From: Promethearchaeota archaeon
Lineage (GTDB): Archaea; Asgardarchaeota; Lokiarchaeia; Sigynarchaeales; SOKP01
Assembly: GCA_019057735.1 (NCBI GenBank)
Contig: JAHLWV010000105.1
Coordinates: 1-7,306, forward strand
Direction of reading: 5' to 3'
DNA: 7,306 nt
Every line of letters begins with the position of its first letter. Position 1 is the stretch's first letter. The notes below the pieces were generated by a model. The model was not told where the DNA came from. It did not search any database and was given only the letters and a program-made list of their open reading frames with translations. Below are positions 1 to 5,544 of this stretch, one piece after another. The translations under genes were made by a program, and so were the position numbers.

Positions 1-1130
1 TTCATTTGGCTACCTATGCGGCGATCGACTTTTTGAAATTTAGTTAAATCCCATCGCGGAATTTTAAGAACCAAATAATCTAGTGCGGGTTCAAAGCAAG
101 CAGTAGTAATGCCCGTTATTTTATTTTTAAGCTCTGGTAAGGTATATCCTATTGCTAATTTAGCAGCAATGTATGCCAGAGGGTATCCAGTAGCTTTTGA
201 GGCTAATGCTGACGATCTTGAAAGGCGTGCATTAACTTCAATAACTCGGAATTCCTTTGAAAAAGGATTTAATGCGTATTGAATGTTGCATTCTCCGATA
301 ATCCCAAGACCCCTAATAACTCGAATTGAAGCAGACCGAAGCATGTGGTATTCTTCGTTAGTTAATGTTTGACTCGGTGCGACTACAATACTTTCTCCCG
401 TATGGATTCCCACAGGATCGAAATTTTCCATGTTACAGTTTATAAAGCAATTATTCGCAGAATCTCGTACAACTTCGTATTCAACTTCTTTCCAACCCCA
501 TACGGATTCCTCGATTAAGATTTGATTAATCCTCGATTGGGCTAACCCTTTTTTTGCCATTCTTTCGAAATCTTTCATATTATCAATGATTCCTGAACCT
601 CTACCACCTAAAGTGTAAGCAACTCTAAGCATTAAAGGAAAACCAAATTCTTGAGCTACTTTAACCGCCACTTTATATGATGTTACCGCTTTACTTCGGC
701 ACACTTTAGCATCTGCTTTATTCATAGCTTTTACGAATAATTCTCGATCTTCTGTAACCTCAATCGCTTCTATTGGCGTACCAAGAACACGTATATTGTA
801 TTTTTCTAATATTCCTTGCTCTTTTAGCTCGACTCCGACATTTAAGGCAGTTTGACCACCAAATGCCAGTAGTATACCGTCTGGTTTCTCTTTTTTTATT
901 ACTTCCTCCACATATTTAACATTAACCGGTAGTAAGTATACTTGGTCTGATAATTCAGGATCAGTTTGGATAGTTGCAATATTTGGGTTGATAAGTATTG
1001 TTTTAATGCCCTCCTCTTTCAAAGCTTTAAGAACCTGACTTCCAGAGTAATCAAACTCTCCAGCTTGGCCAATTCGTATTCCACCAGAGCCTAATACTAA
1101 TGCTTTTTTTATAGATTTATCTAATGGCAC
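1..1130 (-). CDS. carB: Carbamoyl-phosphate synthase large subunit, N-terminal part (cut by window edge)
   Basis: Large subunit of carbamoyl-phosphate synthase. It makes carbamoyl phosphate from bicarbonate, ATP and the ammonia delivered by CarA, for pyrimidine and arginine synthesis in the cytoplasm. The window holds the first 376 codons of a protein usually about 1,070 long; the rest lies beyond position 1. This part covers the pre-ATP-grasp domain (about 1-125) and the first ATP-grasp domain (carboxyphosphate site). Visible motifs are [20 protein letters not shown] (13-32), GGQTALN (91-97), TEDR129, Arg169 followed by YTLGGRGSG (172-180), GIHTGES with His243, and [20 protein letters not shown] (298-317) with Glu298, Asn300 and Arg302. 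These match the nucleotide- and metal-binding residues of the E. coli enzyme, where the last motif reads EMNPRVSRSS. The GTG start is chosen because it follows carA by four bases, has a GGAG upstream, and gives an N-terminus of normal length. Wording such as [18 protein letters not shown] and KIPRWDL is closer to eukaryotic CAD than to E. coli CarB. Confidence 0.97.
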   Translation of the reverse strand, partial: MPLDKSIKKALVLGSGGIRIGQAGEFDYSGSQVLKALKEEGIKTILINPNIATIQTDPELSDQVYLLPVNVKYVEEVIKKEKPDGILLAFGGQTALNVGVELKEQGILEKYNIRVLGTPIEAIEVTEDRELFVKAMNKADAKVCRSKAVTSYKVAVKVAQEFGFPLMLRVAYTLGGRGSGIIDNMKDFERMAKKGLAQSRINQILIEESVWGWKEVEYEVVRDSANNCFINCNMENFDPVGIHTGESIVVAPSQTLTNEEYHMLRSASIRVIRGLGIIGECNIQYALNPFSKEFRVIEVNARLSRSSALASKATGYPLAYIAAKLAIGYTLPELKNKITGITTACFEPALDYLVLKIPRWDLTKFQKVDRRIGSQM

Positions 1131-1133
1131 GAT

Positions 1134-1144
1134 ATCACAACTCC
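1134..1144 (-). promoter_or_regulatory. Ribosome-binding site for carB inside the carA 3' end
   Basis: On the minus strand the last carA codons contain GGAG (1144-1141), and GTGAT spans the carA stop codon (1137-1133). Either can act as a Shine-Dalgarno sequence for the GTG start at 1130. GGAG has ten bases of spacing, whereas GTGAT has only two, so GGAG fits better. The placement implies that carA and carB are translated from one message. It supports GTG1130 as the carB start, since no ATG lies nearby. Confidence 0.5.
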
Positions 1145-2268
1145 ATAAACTCGATGAATTTGTCAAACAAATATAATGAGTCTAAAGGGCCTGGAGAACC
1201 TTCAGGGTGAAATTGAACAGCAAAAATAGGTTTACTCTCATGAATCAAACCTTCATTTGAATTATCATCTATATTTGTTAAAAATTCAGTAAAACCATTC
1301 CTTTCAAAATCATTTACGCAAAAACCATGGTTTTGGGAAGTAATATAACATTCCTTTGTTTTGGGGTTTATTACGGTTTTGTTTCCACCTCTATGACCAT
1401 ACTTCAATTTATATGAGGAACCGCCAGCACCTAAAGCTATAATTTGGTTTCCTAAGCAAATTCCCATTGTTGGCACGCTATTTATTATTAATTTGCGAGC
1501 AACTTCAATAGCTTTTTTATATTTAGCAGGATCTCCGGGACCATTGGAAATAAATACTCCATTTGGTTTGTAGGACATAATCGTTTCAAAGGTATAATCA
1601 TACGGCACTAAAATTACTTCGATTTTTCTCTGTAAGAAATTTCGTAAGATATTGTTTTTTACTCCTAAATCTAATATCACAACTTTTCCTTTAGGATTTA
1701 AGGGTGTAAAAGTTTTAACTTCTTTAGTAGATACCTCACTTGTTAGATGTCTAAGGTTTGGATCTTCTACTTTTTTGACTTCCTCTTTCAATTCGTCTAA
1801 GTTAGGAGATTCTCCTGGGTTGAAAACTGCAAGTAATCCTACTTGCACTCCTTCTTCTCTTAGTATTTTTGTAATTGCTCTGGTGTCAATCCATTCGATT
1901 CCTGGAATATCTTCTTCTAAAAGAAATTCATTTAAGGTTTTTACGCTTTCGTAATGGCTAGGATTTTTACAACATTCGTTAACGACAAATCCACTTACTT
2001 TTATCGAATCTGATTCAAAATATTTGTGAATGCCGTGTGAATCTTTTTCCCAGGCAGGAACGCCGTAATTTCCAACCAAAGGATGGGTCATAACTACTAT
2101 TTGTCCCTTATATGAAGGATCAGTTAGCGTTTCATTATATCCCGCACCTGTAATTGTCGTGAATACAATTTCTCCGCATATTTTTTTAGTCGCTCCAAAC
2201 CCAATCCCTTCGAAATAACGGCCATCTTTAAGCATTAAAATAGCTGGTCTTTCTTTCTTGTACAGCAT
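1135..2268 (-). CDS. carA: Carbamoyl-phosphate synthase small (glutamine amidotransferase) subunit
   Basis: Glutaminase subunit of carbamoyl-phosphate synthase. It hydrolyses glutamine and passes ammonia to CarB. Residue numbers here count from the upstream TTG at 2274 (379 residues); from the preferred ATG at 2268 the protein has 377, normal for the family. The N-terminal CPSase small-chain domain spans about 10-145 ([17 protein letters not shown]). A class I glutaminase domain follows from about 196. The catalytic triad is complete: Cys273 in GICLGNQ, and His356 and Glu358 in [17 protein letters not shown] (243-249) and TSQNHGF (312-318) are also present. The His that usually follows in GICLGHQ is Asn276 here. 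ATG2268 is preferred because a TATA element centred about 26 bases upstream would give a leaderless message starting at that codon. Met14 is a third possible start. The gene is followed at once by carB in the usual carAB order. Several stretches, such as [20 protein letters not shown], recall eukaryotic CAD. Confidence 0.97.
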   Translation of the reverse strand: MLYKKERPAILMLKDGRYFEGIGFGATKKICGEIVFTTITGAGYNETLTDPSYKGQIVVMTHPLVGNYGVPAWEKDSHGIHKYFESDSIKVSGFVVNECCKNPSHYESVKTLNEFLLEEDIPGIEWIDTRAITKILREEGVQVGLLAVFNPGESPNLDELKEEVKKVEDPNLRHLTSEVSTKEVKTFTPLNPKGKVVILDLGVKNNILRNFLQRKIEVILVPYDYTFETIMSYKPNGVFISNGPGDPAKYKKAIEVARKLIINSVPTMGICLGNQIIALGAGGSSYKLKYGHRGGNKTVINPKTKECYITSQNHGFCVNDFERNGFTEFLTNIDDNSNEGLIHESKPIFAVQFHPEGSPGPLDSLYLFDKFIEFMEL

Positions 2269-2274
2269 CGACAA

Positions 2275-2661
2275 AAATGTATTTATCTTCTTTTATATTC
2301 TTAACATCTAGATAATAAGTAACTTTTTTTAAGCTTATTTATTAACTGGATAAATTATTATTTGCGTGAGCTTTATCTTTCATTAAAAATAAGTATAGGG
2401 TATTTGGTTTCACTTTATTTTAAATTAAAAATATGCATTGATAATCTTAATGAACATTGTTTAAATAGCTCTTAATAAAAAGAAGTTCGTTTAAATGATT
2501 AGAATACAATACTAACTACAATTGATGATAAATTATAATGATGATTTCAAGAAAAAAAATATATGATGGAATGATTTTAACAACATTAAGCCAGACCAAT
2601 TTTTAAACGAGATGCTCCAATCTTCTCATAAGTAAAAATTAACATAATATAACTCGAAATT
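2275..2661. other. Divergent intergenic region, AT-rich, no gene seen
   Basis: This stretch separates the minus-strand carAB operon from the plus-strand gene at 2662. It is very AT-rich and stops are frequent in every frame. It must hold the carAB promoter (TATA at 2291-2298) and the promoter of the plus-strand gene. For the latter the best TATA-like stretch is TTTTTAAA around 2600-2607, which would give a leader of about 30 bases, but this is weak. A loose inverted repeat (AATAAG at 2314-2319 with CTTATT at 2334-2339) spans a T-run and is not convincing as an operator. I see no tRNA, riboswitch core or conserved peptide. Confidence 0.6.
2291..2298 (-). promoter_or_regulatory. carA: Putative archaeal TATA box for carAB
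   Basis: The minus strand reads AATATAAAAG, with the TATAAAA core at 2297-2291. It is centred about 26 bases before the ATG at 2268, the distance expected between an archaeal TATA box and the transcription start. No Shine-Dalgarno sequence lies between the two, so the message is probably leaderless. This is read from sequence only; in such AT-rich DNA a chance match is possible. Confidence 0.5.
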
Positions 2662-3321
2662 ATGGTAACGATCAAAGAACTCACAGATGAACTTATTACT
2701 TATTGCGTTAAAATAGGTATAGATATTGTAGGTTTTGGTGATCCGACTAATTTCAATAAATTTGATAAAGAACATACTCCTGAAGGATTTCTGAAAAATC
2801 CTAAAACTGTAATCATAGTAGGTTTTCACTTATACGATCTTAATCTAGATGCTTGGAGTAAAGACGAAAAGAAGGGAAAAAGTTATCATTTTGCTGATTC
2901 AATTTTACTAGATCAATGCCATCAAATCAAGAGTTTTTTAGCTAAAAAGGGTTTCAAATCAAAAATTATCCCCTATAAACCAGGACTATACTTAAAAGAT
3001 GCTTCTGCTTTAGCTGGAATTGGTCCGATTGGAAAAAACAATCTTCTTATTACAAAAACTTTTGGATCTCAAGTAAGATTACGGGCTTTGGTAACTGTAG
3101 CAGAATTATCTTATGGGACACCTATTCATGAGAGTGAATATTGTAAAAATTGCAACATTTGCGTTGATTCTTGCCCTGCTGGCGCCCTAGAAGGAGGAAA
3201 GTATCGTAAAAGTTTGTGTTATAATTATTGTATGGAGAATTTAAAAAATTTGTCAGAAAATACCGTGATTTGGTGTAATATATGCATTGAATCTTGTCCA
3301 GTAGGAAAATTGAGTATTTAA
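2662..3321 (+). CDS. QueG-like double [4Fe-4S] cluster protein, short form
   Basis: Protein of 219 residues in the broad epoxyqueuosine reductase-like family (COG1600-type), probably a cytoplasmic redox protein. The N-terminus (KELTDELITYCVKIGIDIVGF) aligns by eye with the start of QueG, and AGIGPIGKNNLLIT (118-131) corresponds to the AGLGWIGKN block of QueG. The C-terminus carries a ferredoxin-like double-cluster domain: CKNCNICVDSCP (Cys161, 164, 167, 171), Cys186 and Cys190, then WCNICIESCP (Cys205, 208, 212). This supplies eight ligands for two [4Fe-4S] clusters plus one spare Cys. True QueG is 310-390 residues and continues past the clusters; this protein ends seven residues after the last Cys. 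The Asp of QueG that lies 14 residues before the GLG block has no clear equivalent (Tyr105 by ungapped alignment). tRNA epoxyqueuosine reduction is therefore doubtful, more so if the host is an archaeon that makes archaeosine. An electron-transfer or corrinoid-linked role is possible. No Shine-Dalgarno precedes ATG2662. It ends 83 bases before the acyl-CoA dehydrogenase gene, which seems to have its own promoter. Confidence 0.85.
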   Translation: MVTIKELTDELITYCVKIGIDIVGFGDPTNFNKFDKEHTPEGFLKNPKTVIIVGFHLYDLNLDAWSKDEKKGKSYHFADSILLDQCHQIKSFLAKKGFKSKIIPYKPGLYLKDASALAGIGPIGKNNLLITKTFGSQVRLRALVTVAELSYGTPIHESEYCKNCNICVDSCPAGALEGGKYRKSLCYNYCMENLKNLSENTVIWCNICIESCPVGKLSI

Positions 3322-3366
3322 ATCCATTGTTAGTCTAAACTTTAAGATATAAGTAAAACTGATAAA

Positions 3367-3375
3367 TATATAAAA
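3367..3375 (+). promoter_or_regulatory. Putative TATA box for the acyl-CoA dehydrogenase operon
   Basis: TATATAAAA is centred about 34 bases before ATG3405, in the gap after the QueG-like gene. An archaeal start site about 26 bases downstream would leave a leader of roughly 8-10 bases. A weak GTGAG (3387-3391) lies nearer the TATA box and would probably fall upstream of that start. The element suggests that the acyl-CoA genes are transcribed separately from the preceding gene. Confidence 0.45.
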
Positions 3376-3404
3376 GAAATTAAAAAGTGAGAAATAATTG
3401 AATT

Positions 3405-4622
3405 ATGTCAGCACACATAAATTTTGAAGATCTGAAATTAAAGTTTGGATACTCTTGTATGCCAGATCGATTACATTTTTATTCGAAAGAAGAAAACGAT
3501 TTCAGAATGGAAGTCCGTGAATGGTGTGAAATACATGTGGCTCCGGATGCAGAACAGATAGATAGAAATAGAGATATTAAATTAGCGGTAAAAATTTTAA
3601 AGAAAATGCCATATCTTGATATGATCATTCCAAAAGAAGCCGGAGGTCAAGGTAAAGGAATTCTTTATCGCACGATTCTAGGGGAAGAATTAACTGCTTT
3701 TAGCTACGCTCTAGCGGGAATTTTCGGAGCCTCTTCTTGTTTGTTCGCTGGTCCAGTAATAGAGTTTGGAACTCAAGACCAGAAAAGGAAATACTTATCA
3801 GGTATAGCTGATGGGTCAAAATTAGGAGCTATAGGCATCACGGAACCCACGGGAGGCTCAGATGCGATAGGAGGGATGAGATTGAAGGCAGTGAGAGAAG
3901 GTGATCACTATACTCTTAATGGAGAAAAATGTTTCATAACAAATGGTAGCGTCGCTGATTATATTTGTTTATACACTATAACAAACGACCAAGTGAAATC
4001 ACATCAGGGGATTTCGGCATTTATTTTTGAAACTGATACTCCAGGATTTGAAGTTATTAAGGAATATAAGCATATGGGACGTAGAGGGATGCCCAATTCT
4101 CATCTTCGATTCACAGACTGTAAAGTGCCAGCTGCAAATATACTTCACAGAGAGAACGAAGGTCTGGATGTACTGTTATTCGGTCTTGACGGTGAGAGAA
4201 CATTTACCGCTTCTCAATACCTTGGTCTTGCTCGAAGTGCTTTTGAAGTAGCTTACAAGTACGCTCATAAACGCATCCAATTCAAGAAACCACTCTATTC
4301 ATTTGAGGGTATCTCTTTTAAACTTAGTGAAATGTTTATAGATATAGAACTTAATAGGATGGCAATAGCTCAAATTGCTAGAATGCTTGATGAAGGACAT
4401 AACTGTAGAGCTTCCGTTGCTGCTGTTAAAACTCGAATCGCAGACGCTACTGTAAGAATTACACAAGAAGCGGTTCAGGTTGTTGGTGGTTTGGGATATT
4501 CTGAAGAATACCCATTAGAAAGATATTATAGAGATGCCAAAATCGGGCAAATATCAGCAGGTACATCAGAAATTATGAGATATCTTATCACAAGAGAAAT
4601 GGTCAGAATGTGGGGAAAATAA
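3405..4622 (+). CDS. Acyl-CoA dehydrogenase, isovaleryl/long-chain active-site type
   Basis: FAD-dependent acyl-CoA dehydrogenase of 405 residues, near the family norm of 380-400. It would oxidise an acyl-CoA to the trans-2-enoyl-CoA, or run in reverse, and pass electrons to an electron-transfer flavoprotein. After an N-terminal lead of about 28 residues come the alpha-helical N-domain (about 30-140), the beta-domain with the FAD signature ITEPTGGSDA (145-154) and NGEKCFITNG (172-181), and the C-terminal helical domain with RIQFKKPL (290-297), QVVGGLGYSEEYPLERYYRDAK (358-379) and AGTSEIMR (385-392). Short- and medium-chain enzymes carry their catalytic Glu just before GTSE; here that place is Ala385. 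Glu264 in LDGERTFTAS aligns with the catalytic Glu of isovaleryl-CoA dehydrogenase (LDLERLVLAG), so it is the likely base. Substrate cannot be fixed from sequence. The neighbouring hydratase-family and AbfD genes make butyryl/crotonyl-CoA or a branched acyl-CoA plausible. It is the first gene of the apparent operon. Confidence 0.94.
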   Translation: MSAHINFEDLKLKFGYSCMPDRLHFYSKEENDFRMEVREWCEIHVAPDAEQIDRNRDIKLAVKILKKMPYLDMIIPKEAGGQGKGILYRTILGEELTAFSYALAGIFGASSCLFAGPVIEFGTQDQKRKYLSGIADGSKLGAIGITEPTGGSDAIGGMRLKAVREGDHYTLNGEKCFITNGSVADYICLYTITNDQVKSHQGISAFIFETDTPGFEVIKEYKHMGRRGMPNSHLRFTDCKVPAANILHRENEGLDVLLFGLDGERTFTASQYLGLARSAFEVAYKYAHKRIQFKKPLYSFEGISFKLSEMFIDIELNRMAIAQIARMLDEGHNCRASVAAVKTRIADATVRITQEAVQVVGGLGYSEEYPLERYYRDAKIGQISAGTSEIMRYLITREMVRMWGK

Positions 4623-4627
4623 GGTGA
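4623..4627 (+). promoter_or_regulatory. Shine-Dalgarno GGTGA between the dehydrogenase and hydratase-family genes
   Basis: GGTGA begins on the base right after the TAA of the acyl-CoA dehydrogenase gene and sits six bases before ATG4634. It matches the archaeal 16S rRNA tail (complement of GGTGAT). It fixes the downstream start and shows that the two genes share a message. Confidence 0.7.
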
Positions 4628-4633
4628 AATTAA

Positions 4634-5425
4634 ATGGAAAGTAAAGTAAAATTAGAATTAAATGACAAAGTTGCCAAAATTGTTCTTAACGATCCAGAAA
4701 ATTACAATCCTTTGAATCAAGAAATGGCTAAAGCGTTGCTTGAAGTTTTAGAACAGATTCGGAATCAAGAAGACGTGAGGTGTTTGATAATCGCAGGTTC
4801 TGGTAAAGCTTTTTCTGCAGGTGGTGACATAAAAGCTTTTAAGAAAAGTATTGAAATGGGAAGACCAGGTGAATTCATGGATGATTTATTAAAAAATCTA
4901 TATAAGATCGCACTTATTTTGCGCCAGTATCCAAAACCCATTATAGCAGCTGTGAATGGATGGGCTGTAGGAGCGGGAATGAACCTTGCACTCTCTTGTG
5001 ATTTAGTTATAGCATCAAATACAGCGAAATTCAAACAATCGTTTAGTAAGCTTGCGTTAATCCCCGGATTTGCTGGAACTATACTACTTAGCCGCCAGTT
5101 AACATGGCAACAAGCAACTCAGATGGCCTTTTTTGGAGACACATATACAGCAGAAGATATGTTTAAACTTGGGCTGGTAAATGAAGTTGTTGACCCAGAA
5201 AGATTAATAGAAAGAGCTAACGAGATGGCATCCAAACTTGCTAGTGGTCCTACGCTAACATTTGCGCGTACAAAACAATTATTTTTTGATGCTCTAAGTG
5301 GTTCTCTAATAAATCATCTTGAAAACGAACGGCAAATGCAGATTAAATCAGCAAAAACACAAGATTTTAAAATTGGAGTGTTTGCTATTAACGATAAAAA
5401 AGAACCAGAATTTATTGGCAAATGA
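4634..5425 (+). CDS. Enoyl-CoA hydratase/isomerase-family protein with atypical active site
   Basis: Crotonase-superfamily protein of 263 residues, the usual length. The oxyanion-hole segments are clear: AFSAGGDIKAF (59-69) and NGWAVGAGMNLALSCDLVIA (108-127). The fold continues through FKQSFSKLALIPGFAGT (133-149) and GLVNEVVD (180-187). Aligned by eye without gaps to rat enoyl-CoA hydratase, the two catalytic glutamates (Glu144, Glu164) correspond to Asn117 and Phe137. Simple hydration of crotonyl-CoA by the standard mechanism is therefore unlikely. The QSFSKLALIP block most resembles PaaG-type isomerases (QAFSKIGLVPD), but the Asp of PaaG is Gly145 here. An isomerase, hydrolase, lyase or binding role on a CoA thioester is possible; the reaction is not assigned. 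The gene starts 11 bases after the acyl-CoA dehydrogenase with a good GGTGA site, so they are co-expressed and probably share a substrate line. The name enoyl-CoA hydratase should be read as family only. Confidence 0.9.
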   Translation: MESKVKLELNDKVAKIVLNDPENYNPLNQEMAKALLEVLEQIRNQEDVRCLIIAGSGKAFSAGGDIKAFKKSIEMGRPGEFMDDLLKNLYKIALILRQYPKPIIAAVNGWAVGAGMNLALSCDLVIASNTAKFKQSFSKLALIPGFAGTILLSRQLTWQQATQMAFFGDTYTAEDMFKLGLVNEVVDPERLIERANEMASKLASGPTLTFARTKQLFFDALSGSLINHLENERQMQIKSAKTQDFKIGVFAINDKKEPEFIGK

Positions 5426-5491
5426 ATTAAAACAAAATGTTACGGGCTCGCTACGGCATGTATTGAAGTTAACCTATATCAGAATTATTTT
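5426..5491 (+). other. Possible thiolase C-terminal relic after the hydratase-family gene
   Basis: In frame after the hydratase-family stop codon, the 22 codons from 5426 run to a TAA at 5492-5494. They include YGLATACI (5441-5464). From memory this matches the block YGLATACIGGGQG near the C-terminus of acetyl-CoA acetyltransferases (thiolases), but the GGGQG part is missing and unrelated residues follow. The stretch 5440-5458 is visibly richer in G and C than the gap around it. It may be the eroded end of a thiolase gene once located in this beta-oxidation-type cluster. The match is only eight residues, so chance is a real alternative. Confidence 0.25.
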
Positions 5492-5497
5492 TAAAAA
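5487..5497 (+). promoter_or_regulatory. abfD: Weak putative TATA box upstream of abfD
   Basis: ATTTTTAAAAA is centred about 53 bases before the TTG start at 5545. A start site about 26 bases downstream would give a leader of roughly 25 bases that includes the GGAG site. It could give abfD its own transcript besides read-through from the upstream genes. The DNA here is very AT-rich, so support is weak. Confidence 0.25.
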
Positions 5498-5530
5498 CTA
5501 AGATAAATAGATCTAATTATAATAAAAATA

Positions 5531-5535
5531 GGAGA
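5531..5535 (+). promoter_or_regulatory. abfD: Shine-Dalgarno GGAGA that sets the abfD TTG start
   Basis: GGAGA stands nine bases before TTG5545. Together with an N-terminus that aligns with known AbfD, it supports TTG over the next in-frame ATG at residue 21. Confidence 0.65.
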
Positions 5536-5544
5536 AATAAAAAA

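Noticed and set aside
2314..2339. Inverted repeat AATAAG...CTTATT around a T-run in the divergent spacer
   Set aside because: The stem is only six base pairs of mostly A/T with a 14-base loop; too weak for an operator or terminator call.
2538..2544. ATGATGA, a match to the C box of an archaeal C/D RNA
   Set aside because: No CTGA D box follows at a suitable distance and no C'/D' pair is visible; repeats of TGATGA are expected in AT-rich spacer DNA.
2626..2829. 67-codon minus-strand open frame overlapping the start of the QueG-like gene
   Set aside because: It lies mostly antisense to a clear coding region, has no recognisable motif, and its composition is that of a shadow frame.
3322..3350. 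ATTGTTAGT shared after the QueG-like gene (3327-3335) and after abfD (7026-7034) as a repeat element
   Set aside because: Only nine AT-rich bases are shared and the flanks do not match; consistent with chance.
5319..5501. 60-codon plus-strand open frame across the end of the hydratase-family gene
   Set aside because: Most of it overlaps the well-supported hydratase-family gene in another frame, it has no ribosome-binding site, and its peptide is low-complexity Lys/Asn-rich.
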